Translations under genes and position numbers: made by a program
Source of the DNA: Rheum nobile
Lineage: Eukaryota; Streptophyta; Magnoliopsida; Caryophyllales; Polygonaceae
Assembly (NCBI GenBank): GCA_027886185.1
Contig: WOAB01000232.1
Coordinates: 1,550,001-1,614,000 of the forward strand
Direction: 5' to 3'
Length of the DNA stretch: 64,000 nt
Part shown: piece by piece, positions 22,202 to 33,800 of the stretch
Layout of the letters: each line of letters starts with the position of its first letter
Numbering within the stretch: the stretch's first letter is position 1
Notes under the pieces: generated by a model
Told to the model about the DNA's origin: nothing
Database searches by the model: none
The model's input: the letters and a program-made list of their open reading frames with translations, nothing else

Positions 22202-25200
22202 TTAGTGCCTAAGGAGTAGCTTGTTAAAAGCCGATGTGGTCCTTTCGTCAAGGTTTATCTTGAGGCTGTCATAGAAATCTAACATCTCAATTGATATATT
22301 CTTCACCTGTCAAAATGACCATTGCAAATTTAGAAGCAGAAATGTGATCTTATATTTTACCAATAAAACAGAAATGAGATCCCATAGATGATTTTTTGTC
22401 TTCCATAAAACTTATCTTAATTTCTGGTTTTATTGTACACCAATCTAACTAGAAACACAACTAAGAGATTGGTGCAAGTGTGCGACTCAAAAGAGATTCG
22501 GATCAGAAGGCTTACCACATTCATATCGACATGAAGCTCTTCAAACCATGTAACAGTGTCTTTATCTTTGAACACGCTTGCAATGTATATGCAAGCTAAT
22601 GTTATCAAATGCGGAGGATGAATGAGTATGAGATCCATCTTGTACGTGTCATTAACAAGCCCCCTGTACTCATTGAAATGTCAAAATTAGTCCAGCATTA
22701 ACCTGTTTTCCACATGAAATAATCTTACAAGAGATTATTAATTGTTTTCAGGCATTCCAACAAATTTTGAAGTAAAAATATTCTCATGGAAGCTCACGTT
22801 AGGCCTAACCCCTTGCTTGCAAGGAAAACAATAGCCGGAGAAAAGTTTCTATGCCTGTAAAGCCATTGCCCTGCATTGTTTATATGTCGGATAGGCTTAA
22901 TGAATCTACCTAGTTAACAGATGGCCCTTGATCAAATTTCAGAAACAAAAAAAAATGCATACATACACCAAGGATGATACTAAATGGGCCTTGTTTGGCT
23001 ACTCAGTTCATGCTAATAGAGTCATTCCTACCTAAATTCAGAAGATACCACCTAATACCGCAAATTAAAAGGCTTCAGATGAGCCTTACCAAGTGAATTG
23101 TACGGTGTCTTTGTCACCCATGCCAGCATCCTGAAGCAATCTGCAAAGAATAGGTAGGAGAATCCGAAAGGTACAGTCAATCACTGTGTTGAAAAACTAA
23201 CTTCCGCTCCTAAACACTGAAACAATGGAGGATGTGCACCTCGTATAACAATCTGATCAGTAGATTAAAGATTTACTTACTCAGATAATGAACGATAAGG
23301 ATGGAAAACAACCAGATAGTAATCAAGGGCTTCTAATATCTTCATTTCCATTTCAAGAACTTCTTTGACTTCATACCGGTACTTCATATCGGGGTCTGAA
23401 CATATTATGTGGAAGCATATCAGCAAAGAAAGGAAGTTTATCATTACAGGCCTGAGGAAAGTTCTGGCAACAACTACTTACAATTTCTTTTGTTGTAGCT
23501 TACAAGATGTCTAGCCTGTATGGTGGTTTCTTCTGCTTTTGATGCCAAATACAAGCAGGCTGGAGCCAGTACCCGCGGCTCACATTCAACCATACTCTTC
23601 CTGTAAAGTAAGATAATGAGCAACATGTCTTTTGAGTTAAGATTTTTGAAAATTTTCCTTTAGTATAGAGGGAAAGTTTAGCCTTCTCTAACCACATAAA
23701 AGTCATTATACAAGTCAAACCACAATAATATGACTAAGATGTCACCATATAGTTCTAAGACACCATACTTTAGTACTAAAAACATTAAGTCATTCCCAAA
23801 AATCTGAAAAGGATAAAATATAGACCAAGCATGGACAGGTTAGCCACGATGACTACTCATATTGGTGATCTCTTCAGTACCTGGTGTAAACACGCCTCAT
23901 GTATGTGATTGCTGTAGCAACAACCCTGAAAATATACCCAGTGTTAAACATTTTGCTCTCTATTAAATTCAAATAGTAACTGGTTGAGAGTAAAAGTGCT
24001 GCACAAAAGATAGATGGAAGTCAAATATTTCACATTGCTCATAGTGTTACGCTACACATAGCTCATAGCTCATGGTCAAATTGGTTTCTTGTGGTTGGGT
24101 TGGATTATCCCCAACGTTTTAACGACATTATAAGAAGCAAGGACATGTTGTGTCATAGGTAGCACCTTTGTTCCAAGAACAATATTTTATGACTGAAGAG
24201 TTACAGGTCAGCTAGTGCTTAAATATGTATTTTCTTTCCTGTGTATTTTCTATTAAGATCATTGCAAGGGGACAAGGGAAATGGGAATATGGGTTACAAA
24301 ATGGGTAATACTCTTGTTTTGGGGAAGGCATGTATTTAGACCAAATATTAAAGAAGCCCGAAATTGGAAGCATTTTAAGGTCACTTCGTAAAGAAAATAT
24401 TGAGAAAATTCAGCAATAACTTAGCAAGGCTTTCTTTTTGGCATAAGGTCAAGAAATGGGTGGGCTGTTGTAAGACAAGAACGTTTAGACAGCTTAAACA
24501 ACTATATGGGATGCCAAATGTGTGAGAATTTAGACAATCCAAACAGGAGCATAAATGGCACATCTAAAGCTTCATACCTTTGCCTCAATTTAAAGGGATT
24601 GGCCAGCTTTGAAATATCTGGAAACCAAAAGGGAAACTTGTAATTTTTAAATATTTGGAAGAGAAGTTTATTGCAATTGTTCTTCACAAGGTCATAGTGC
24701 CATGCCGTCAACATATTGGAAGTCTCGTTGACACTTAACCAACAAAGAACTAGAGAAAAGGCATATATTAAAGAGGTCCTTACACACCTTCCACAACTAA
24801 TAGCAAAGATAAAGTTCTTTATATCAGAAACAAACTCTATAATCTCTTTGTAAGTATGCACACAGTCCAGTCTGTCTTGCCTAACAGAGAATTAGTTCCT
24901 CACACCACTGATCAATCTTAAAACAGTGTATGTGCTTCAATTATAAGACTACCTAGTGATACCTATACATATGATTTCCCTATAAAAAAAACACTAATCA
25001 TGAAATGAAAACACCTCTACTGTTAAGCACCATAACCATTCAAATCAAATCCCTAGAAAACAGCCTACACTAAACAACGCAGATTAGAGACAATATCCAA
25101 TACGAAATATACAAATTCAATCATTAACAAAGAAGACAAACAGCGCACAGCTTAGAGATTCAGCAGAGCCGATCATTTTGTTATTCCTTTTCATGTCAAA

Positions 25201-25572
25201 TTTCTCTCGTTTGTGTTCTTTTTCCGCCAGGATAAAATCAAACTCAAACGATCAACCGAGAAAAAGCTCAAAAGGAGAGATGGGAAGAAGAAAAAGATAC
25301 AATTGGCCATGTTCATCTTGATGAGCTTGAAATCATCAAGGGTGAAACCCCGAGCTCTGTCCACTGGATGCACCACATTCACCTGTTCTGCTTCCAACAG
25401 CTGTTTGCTGCGCCCAAATCCATGAAAAGGGCGGAAAAAAAATGCAAATTTCAAAATCAAACCCCAAAATCACAAGATCAAAACCTAACATAGATCAAAC
25501 ATTAGAAAAAAGAAGAAATCAATCAAGCTACAAAACCTACTATTGAGAGGAGGTCCAGAAATTGGCAGACAT
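22202..25572 (-). CDS. CYCC1: cyclin C (Mediator kinase module), 9 exons
   Basis: The minus-strand exons in transcript order are 25572-25541, 25407-25301, 24617-24578, 23925-23881, 23600-23482, 23395-23281, 23140-23090, 22663-22516 and 22306-22202. All introns are GT-AG and every phase joins, giving 253 aa, the length I recall for Arabidopsis cyclin C. Recognisable blocks are MSANFWTSSQYKQLL at the N-terminus, FKLIKMNMAN, VVATAITYMRRVYTR, the cyclin-box segment CLYLASKAEETTIQARHL, VLEMEMKILEALDYYLVVF, then THPP-like LIHPPHLITLACIYIAS and the WFEELHVDMNVV block. Cyclin C pairs with CDK8 (CDKE) in the Mediator kinase module in the nucleus, where it modulates RNA polymerase II initiation. No break is seen. 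Intron 3 (23926-24577) is the longest at about 650 bp. Confidence 0.93.
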
Positions 25573-26388
25573 TTTTGTGCAGGAAGGAAGTTGTGGCAGT
25601 AGAGCAGCGGATGATGAAAAGATGGAGGAGAATCGGATGAATCTTGTTATCCGTCCAAAAAGGTGTTCCAGTTCCCAAATGGCAAATGCAGTGTGTAACT
25701 TCTCTACACATTACTCCCAGCCCCGGCTGCTGAAATGGATTTTCCCAAAAATCCACGTCCGCACCCTGGGCCCCACTCATCTTTTGGGCTTGGCAACCCA
25801 GTGGGCGGCCCAGCCCACCTCCATCTCGATTGGATAGCAATGATCCAGTGGGCGGCCCCACTATTCAAGTACGGAGTTGTGAAATTCGTGCAATGTCAGC
25901 TTATTTCGAGAATTTTGGACCCATTGGCCTTTTAAGAGTTTTCAATTAATAAAATGGACTCCTATTAATTTTTAGGATTTAAGGGGTATGATTTAGGAGG
26001 TAGGGAGTAGGGTTTAGGGAGAGAGGTTCATTTTTACTAAGGGTTCATTAGTTTAAAAAAAAGTTTGTCAAATGATCATTTACCTAACTCACCGGCTTAT
26101 TTCCACCACAAAGCTAGTCAACGACACTTCAGAAACAGGCAGCTGGCCCTAGCTTTGGGGCTGGGATGTGCTGAACCCTTGCTCAACACTATTTCTAATA
26201 CGATTTTTTAAATGTGTGCCCATGGGCATACAATAAAAACCTTATATATAGTAATAATCCCTTTTAGTCACTAGTTTAACTTTTTTCCTAGGAGTTCACC
26301 CTTCTACTTTAGGGAATATTTTTAAAAAAGTTTCTAAATTTTGCTTCTTAACACATTAGACAAACCGTTTCTAATATGCTGAATTCAA
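25573..26388 (-). promoter_or_regulatory. CYCC1 upstream region with site II-like motifs
   Basis: GGGCC/TGGGCY-type motifs cluster at 25768-25855 (tgggcttgg, gtgggcggcccagcccac, gtgggcggcccc). These resemble the site II elements of plant growth and cell-cycle promoters. A telo-box-like tagggtttaggg lies at about 26010. No TATA box is obvious near the leader. A repeat at 25913-25981 recurs upstream of the MINIYO gene. From 26040 on nothing is seen until the LINE relic. Confidence 0.4.
25913..25981. repeat. dispersed repeat shared with 36305-36361
   Basis: The string ttttggac-cattgg-ctttaagagttttcaattaataaaat followed by tttttaggattt occurs here and again at 36305-36361. It lies about 340 bp upstream of the CYCC1 start codon and about 285 bp upstream of the MINIYO start codon. 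It is probably a copy of a short dispersed element, class unknown. Confidence 0.6.
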
Positions 26389-27740
26389 ATGGTTGGTTTT
26401 ATCCAGTCATGTTGGAGAGGGAGTCATTTCCCTTATTCCCAAGGTAAAGGATCTAGAATCTGTTTTATGAGTTTGGATCATATGCGGAGCACTCTTCCCG
26501 TGCGGACGTGCGGAGCATGCACTTTAGGGCCTTATTTGTACACTTTAATGTCTTATTTGTGCACTTTTTCAAAAAAAAAAATTCTTTTACAAATTGTTTT
26601 CCAAGCATTTTTCAAATTTTTTGCAAAAGTGTACAAATAAGGCTCTAAAGTGCACAAATAAGGCCCTATAGTGCATGTCCGCACGTCCGCACGGGAAGAG
26701 TGCTCCGCACCGGAACCGCACTCTCTGTTTTATATACAAACTTATTTCCAAAACTCGGCTCAAACCCTACCTTGATTCCATTATCTCTAACTCACAAAAT
26801 ATCTTTATCTCTTGACGTTCTATCACTGATAATGCCCTCGTCGCCATGGAAGTTTTCCATCATATGAAGTACAAAGTGGTGTTATGACTCTAAAATTAGA
26901 CATGAACAAAGCGTTTGATCATATCGAGTGGACATATTTTGGAGTGTGTTATGCTAACAATGGGTTTGTTGAAAATTGAGTTTCAAAGATTATTTGTTGT
27001 GTTTCTTCGGTCACATGTGCTTACAAGATTAATGGTCCGATTTGTGGACACATGATTCCTTTGAGAGGCCTCCATCAAGGAGACCTCCTATAGTCTCACA
27101 TTTAATCTCGCGCGCAGATGAACTCCAATCCATACATGGCTCCAAGGTATCTGGCAATTCTCCTATAGTCTCACATTTACCTTTTTCCAACGACAATTTG
27201 CTATTTGCAAGGGCTACTTCGCAAGAATGCTCTAAAATAACTGAAATTCTTAGTCACTAGGAAAAGGCCATCTAAACAGAATTTTTTTTGCAAAACTCTA
27301 ACGTATCCTTCACTAGATATTTGCCATCTATAACTCAGGCTAAAAAGACCATGATTTTGGGAGTTCAGCATGTTGATCGGCCTGTTAAGGATTTGGGTTT
27401 GTCTGCTGTCATTGGAAAATCTAAGAAACTCGTCTTCACATTCACCAAAGATAGGATTTGGAAGAAACTTCAAGGTTGGAAAGAAAAAACTTTTATCTTC
27501 TGCAAGAAAAGATGTCTTAGTAAAAGCAGTTATTCAGAGCATACTTTCCAGAGTCGAATTGCACGACAAGTTTGGCAAACTCTTCCTTGCTAGACTCTTA
27601 TATGGGGGGATCTCAAGCTACTCATGGAGGATAATTTGGGGATCTAAGGCTCTCCTTCAGGAAGGCCTAGGATGGCGAATTGGCTCAGGTCACAAAATCA
27701 AGGTCTGGACCAGGGGAGGACGCAAGATTTTAGTCCAGTG
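26389..27740 (+). pseudogene. L1-type LINE reverse transcriptase relic
   Basis: Across shifting frames the plus strand shows the plant L1 LINE order. First comes an LIPKVKD-like segment (about 26430), then, after a MITE, YKLISKT and LKPYLDSIISNSQN (about 26730-26800), RSITDNALVAMEVFHHMKY, LKLDMNKAFDHIEW, GLHQGD (about 27070), a degraded active-site region near 27190, and KDRIWKKLQGWKEKT with SARKDVLVKAVIQSI (27430-27540). Several stops and frameshifts are present and the catalytic box is not recognisable, so this is a dead copy. Ends are approximate. Confidence 0.75.
26483..26709. mobile_element. MITE with long inverted repeats, nested in the LINE relic
   Basis: This is a 227-bp palindromic element. 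The left arm, tgcggagcactcttcccg and onward (26483-26545), is the inverted match of the right arm ending gaagagtgctccgca (26650-26709), with arms of about 60 bp. It separates two pieces of L1 coding sequence, so it inserted after the LINE. Long arms with little spacer suggest a Mutator-like or foldback MITE. I could not find a convincing target duplication, so the superfamily is open. Confidence 0.75.
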
Positions 27741-27847
27741 GGGGATACACAATGAAAGGATATTCAAGTTTGAAGTAGCAAGGAACGAAATTATAGTCTT
27801 TCTCGGGTACATACAGGTGCCAAGGCATTTTGCCTCAGCCATCGAGT
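27741..27847. other. 3' flank of MINIYO, end of LINE relic
   Basis: This is a short segment between the LINE remnant and the MINIYO stop codon, and the MINIYO 3' UTR probably extends into it. Nothing else is seen. Confidence 0.35.
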
Positions 27848-30800
27848 CTAGTCATTCCTGCTAGAAGCTGATTCCAGCCTTTCTACAATGGACAGTAGAG
27901 AGGAATTCCCTTCACAAGCTTCCATTAAGATGTGGAACCTTCTGGATAGGCTACTCTGCGATTGTTGATCTCTCATTAGACAACACGTCTGTGTGCTGGG
28001 CATGTATTTGTATTGCAATAAATCCAACATCATCATCTGCAACCATAAATTCATATTCCAACAGATCAAGTTTCCTCGTAACAGGAGGGCAAGAAGTGAA
28101 CATACTATAATAGCCACAAGATGACACTACTTAACAAACAATGGTCAACAATGCGTCATCATATTACTAACCAATCACATAAAATAATAGCCAACTTGGG
28201 TGACAAAGCTACGTGCGGACGTGCCCCATCTTTTATGGAATCAGAAGCAATTTCTTGGGTATATATTCTCTAGATCAGTCCATGTTATTTTAACACTCAA
28301 TTATATCAGTGGACCATTGCATATTTATCAATCATAGTACTAGGTTCCTAGCAAACTAAATAGAAGAAAAAATATATGCATACCTCATGTTGCTGCTTCC
28401 TTGAATACCACCTCAGGAGAGACTTCACGAATTTATTCCTCAGAAACAGCTTTTCTCCACTGTCATGGTTGAATATGAAAGATGATAAATGGTGCAGGGC
28501 AATCGTATATGTTCCTGAGAGTCGAGCTGCAGCTCTGTCCAGTGCACCGGTTACCCATGATTTAAGGAATGCCTCCAAAAGACTTTCATCGTCCTGCTAA
28601 GAACCAGCCAGATTTGGTCATATAATTTCTTGTTCTAAAAATTTAAATTATGCAGCCGAAAATTAATCATGGTATAGCAAGTGATGATATGTTAATCTGC
28701 TTAACAAGAGATGTCCTGAGAGTAAGATCAGACTTCTCAATTGAAGCCAGGGAAACTAAAACCATATAAGATGCTAAAATGTTCTGACAGTACCTCAAGA
28801 GCTTTGAGATAACCTTCAGGTTCAGCAATAAAATTGTCCAGGCTCGGAAGCAGATCAAGAACATGTGAGTTGGATAACGCATTCCAAGCAGACAATCGTG
28901 TTTGAGCCTCCACAGAACGGTGCAGATAAATTGCAATCTGCCGTCCATAAGCCATATCACCATAAGATATTGCAGCATACTGCTCTACAAGCGTTTCAAT
29001 AAAGGTTGAGTAACTCTCATGTATCTCAGATCGGAAGCTCAACAAACCCATATCGGAATTCCTGTATTCTTTGGTGCTTGAACTTGACCTCAACTCATCA
29101 AGATGGTGACCGTAGAGCCTTTGTAATGCTTCGAAGATATCTCTGCTCCTTTCCTCCTCAAGCACACCCATTCCAGAAAATAGGGACATAGACAAGGAGT
29201 GCAATTTCCAGACTAATGGTATGCTCTGAAGTGGGGAGAAGTCACCCTCTGAGAGGCTGGAAGACATTGCTTCAATACCTGAGAGAAAGAAAATTCCAGC
29301 TTTGGCAACTTCAAGCAACTCCATTGAATCATGGATAAGAGCAGTCCTATTTGAACTACTAGTTAGATCACCTTGCTTTCCATCCCCAATAGTGGAAAGA
29401 GGACTAAGTATCCAATGGGAAAGTAGAGGGAGATGTTGCTTTGCCCACTCCACAGCCAAGGAATCAGAGCCTTCAGGCATCACGGCTGAAGTATCCACGT
29501 CCTCATGAATGGTAGCCAGAGAATTACTACTCTCATAAGGTTTATGTCGAGGAGACCTACTTCCATCTTCAGCTTTAGGTTTCTTTCTCTTTTTACACAA
29601 CCACCTATTTCTGAAGTGAGATATCAGAATGTTGCTGAAGTGCACAAGATCATTCTCTTTATATTCCCACAAGGAGACCTCACAACCCTGACCATTGTGA
29701 AGGAAGTTGGAGAGGCATTTGTTCAGATGCTTCAGAACTGGGATTTGAAGCAAGAGTTCCAAGGCTTTCTCTGCGACCACTGTATCTCTTGGCCCGACAG
29801 ACAACAATATTGCCAGGGTACAATTGATTGTTTGACTGGTAATTTCCTTGTCTACTGACCCAGGTGTATGCTTGGGGGAAGGAGCCTCAAATACTGGGAA
29901 CAAGTCAACAAGCAATCTTGTGTCTTCCTGTACTAAAAGCACAGCTAAGGACCAGAACCCTCCACCAGCAACGCCCCAGCCAATCCCAACACCAGGGGCA
30001 GGACCACCCCTTCCAAATCTTTCAATATTCTGCACAGTATGCTTGACAGAATTCAAAGATTCTATACATTCACAAAGCACGATTTTCCACTCAACAGCTG
30101 AACAAATTAGTATTCCAGCATCTAGTATTCTCTCTTCCTTCAGTAACACATGCCCTTTGAAAGATATAGAAAAAACCTGATCTTTAGCAAGACCGATCAA
30201 GTGATCAATAGAAGCTACTAGCCTAAGCACGCCATGAAGACAACACTTCGAAGCTAGAGACATTACTCGGTCAGTGTGACATTTAAACTGACACAATTTC
30301 TCAATATAACACCCCCCTGCAATTGTCCCTGATGAGCTATCCAGAATATCAGAACCAGTAAACCTCAAAAGCCCACTATTAATCAATGGATGTCCAATCT
30401 TAGAAACAAGGTCCAGTAATAATTGCCTCCTTTCAGCAGTCATAGCATTAAGTGAATTAATAGGAGTTGCTCTCTGTATAATGGTAGACAGCATGTGAAG
30501 AACAGCTGAAATAACCCACAGCAAAGATTTTGCCCAGTCTTGACAAAAAAACTGACTTTCAACTCCATTTTGTTCATCAAAAAGCTTGTATAAAGGTGAT
30601 CCGGAGTCCGACACTATCCATTGCAAAGCCGCATCAACTACAGAAGCAGCATCATTCCAGCACCAACTTGAAGTATCATCTGTACATGTACCTGAACAAT
30701 GAAAGCTCCCATCCTTTCTTGTATTCCCATTTGGAAGCTTTTCAGCTAAAGCTCCCAAAACAAGATATACTTCACCAGCAACAGATGCATATTCTTGGAG

Positions 30801-33800
30801 TACATCCTTCTCTATGAGTTTTTCAATTGTAGGTGGATTTAACCAGAAGCAGATTGCAGGGTAGAAGTATGTGAAGTAGGAAACACAGTGGCCATACTTG
30901 ATGCAGACCTTCCAAAAGCGTAATTGCTCAACCATCAACTGTGATGAGAGTTTACAGTGTTCTTTTCCTGCAACTAGCCAATCATTCAAAGACGATGGAC
31001 CTTGATAAAAGTGCAACATCATTCTTTCAAAAGTTCCACTTCTTACAAACTCACAACAGTTCCTGTTGTCACATTGAGTCAGCATCTGCGTTCATTTGCA
31101 AAGAAAGTACATGAGAACAAGATCCCCCATAAACTGATCCAACAAATAACAATTGATACCAATTAAAATCACAAGAAAAGAGGAAAACCAACATCTGCAA
31201 GTGGGAAACTAACAGGGATTTTAAGATAGAAAGGTGCTTACCCTCACAAGTTTGACTGATTTAATTTTACAAGCCTGATCTTCCCTTTTGTTTTTCAGCA
31301 TAAATCTATCTTGAACAGTCTGAACAAGCCTTTCACAGTTCAAAATTGCATTTGCGCATGTTGGAGAGTGCCTAGCTATTGCTACAAGTATAGACAATAT
31401 GCATTCTTCCAATGCTACTGTCGGGTTTGTCTGAAACATACATGATACAGAAATATAGTAAGTGGAAACTACAAACTAACGTAAATATCATAATAGTAGA
31501 CCAAGCAAGAAACACAACTACACTGAAAATACGTGAGAGAAATCATGCATAAGTATTAGTTTTTAGATCATGAAAAGGACTGATGCAGCAGTGCCCTTCA
31601 ATGGCAGGCTTCAGACTGATGCTCCGGTTGCCACAATGCTGCATATATAAAGCCCTCATACAACACTCTGCCCACTTTAGTTTCACTTTTTGATCAGAAA
31701 ACAACTAGTTACAGTTTTTACTGACACCTTCCAATGCATTCATTTAACAGAGCTGTAGTTCCACCTATTGTAAAGGAAAATGAAAATTTCATTCACATAT
31801 ATAGAATTTCAATTTGGGATTGGGAGTGGGGAGGTGTTAAAGTTTTTACGAGGCGTTAAGAATTGTAGATCCACCTAATGGAAAGGAAAAGGAAATATTC
31901 ATTCACATAAATCAGAAAAAAAATCAATTTTGAAATCACCTCTAATTCTTTTCGGGTTTGGGGTTGGGAGGGGAGAGGTTCCACTTGTAAAAATGAATCA
32001 AGGAGCACAAATGGGTCAGCCATTTGTTCTGAGATCTTTTTTATTTTTCCACTGTGTTGTACTTTAAATGCCTACATGGTTATCTTGTATCTACTAATAT
32101 GCTGATAGAACTGATAAGAAATTTCCAATTTAATATGTTCTTAGCATAGTTCCCACAAAAGTATCTACATATTGAAAGACATCATATATATTTTTCGTCA
32201 GTTTCAAACCTCGTCACTAAAAATAATGTTAACAGTTAATTATCAAATTAAAATGCAATTTCTTTTTCTAATTCTATATCCGAATGTGAACTTCACATTA
32301 TATCGATATTGAAACATTTCCAAATTTACCATTGATATCTAATCTTAATATTATATGTTCCCCTTATTTTATTCTGTACCTCCAAAATGTAACGAAGCCT
32401 AGGCAAGATTCCCATCCTAACAAAACCTGCAACAATGTCTTGAACAGCAACAAAATTATCATCTTGAATAGTTGGCTCTCCATCATCCTTGCCGTAAGCG
32501 ATGTTGTCAGCAAGAATGCTTGATGGCTTGGCACTATATTTCCAAAATCCACCATGAAGAAAGCCACATCGAATATCAGGTTTAGATCGAAATACTGGTG
32601 CAGTATAAAGATGCTTCTCTTGAAATGCCAATTTCTGGAAGTAGACCATGTAAAGGAAAAAACATTGGCAAGAGAAAGAGGCGAAATTACTTGTAATCAA
32701 TAGCAGAAGAGAACTTACATCTGAGACGTCAAAGAACTGCTCAGTCCAATCATATGCTAGTATGCATTGTATAGCTTTGGCACAAGCTAATACCACAGAA
32801 TCGTGATTATCGTCCAGGCATAGCCTACAAAGCATAAAGTAAGTAGCATATTACAAAGGATAGCTACAACAAAATCAATATGGTGCAGGGGAAAACAAAG
32901 TTTTTACAAATGCCAAACCACAAAAGTACAAAATCAAAGTGATGTGTGTTACTATGTATTCCTAGAAGATCTTGTGATTCACAGGAGCACCACTACTTCC
33001 AGCCACACTAAGATGATCTCATAAGTTTACACACTCGGTTACCACTATCAATAAAATAAATATTAGTAATGGTGTAAATATGAACCAATTAGCAGTAGCA
33101 CCGCCGTTATTCGAGTAATTATCTAAATAAAGCACATGCTTTTGCAGCACATTAGTGTACATCTATTCAAGCCATATATAACACATAACTTATGCATATA
33201 GCTTGAGTTTCTTATGCTAATCATAATGGTTTGATAATGCACAAAGCCATAGGAGAAAATAACTCGAATGTGGTTACATGGCCAAGTACATGCCAAAGAA
33301 AAATTATGCAATGCATTCAAGTCCGCAAAGAAATTTAATGATGAAGACTTAGTCCTTGCAACTATGAGATCAAACTACACATACTGACATACTAACAAAT
33401 CCAAGTGTAAGAAGCGTTGAAATGAATCTTTTACCTCAGTGATAAAACAAGCTCAGGTTCAGGACCAAGTGCAAAAGCCCAAACAGCCTCCCAATCAACA
33501 AAGTTCGTAATGCTATCTGAATTGTTTATTCTATGCCCAATGTGCTCTTGATGAATGTTTTGCAAAGCATTGTTAAGCACAGACGCAATAAGATGCAAAG
33601 CGAGGGCCCGCTGTCCTGGAATCTACATAAAAAGATCTAGTGACAATACTATTCATATTTTGATACATAAATATCATTGTACAACATTAGAATCTAAAAA
33701 TGTCATTCATCACATATTTCAAAATTTTAACCAAAGGTTTGCAAAAGAAATTGGCAAAAGATAATGAATCAATGCGATTGAACTTCAATGTTTATGTTTC

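Noticed and set aside
22417..22515. C-terminal extension of the cyclin C exon frame
   Set aside because: A good donor at 22515 and a matching last exon (22306-22202) give the expected cyclin C C-terminus, so the extension is intron.
29505..30180. Plus-strand frames of 110-117 codons
   Set aside because: These are antisense shadows of the large MINIYO exon 8, which is open for 764 codons on minus.
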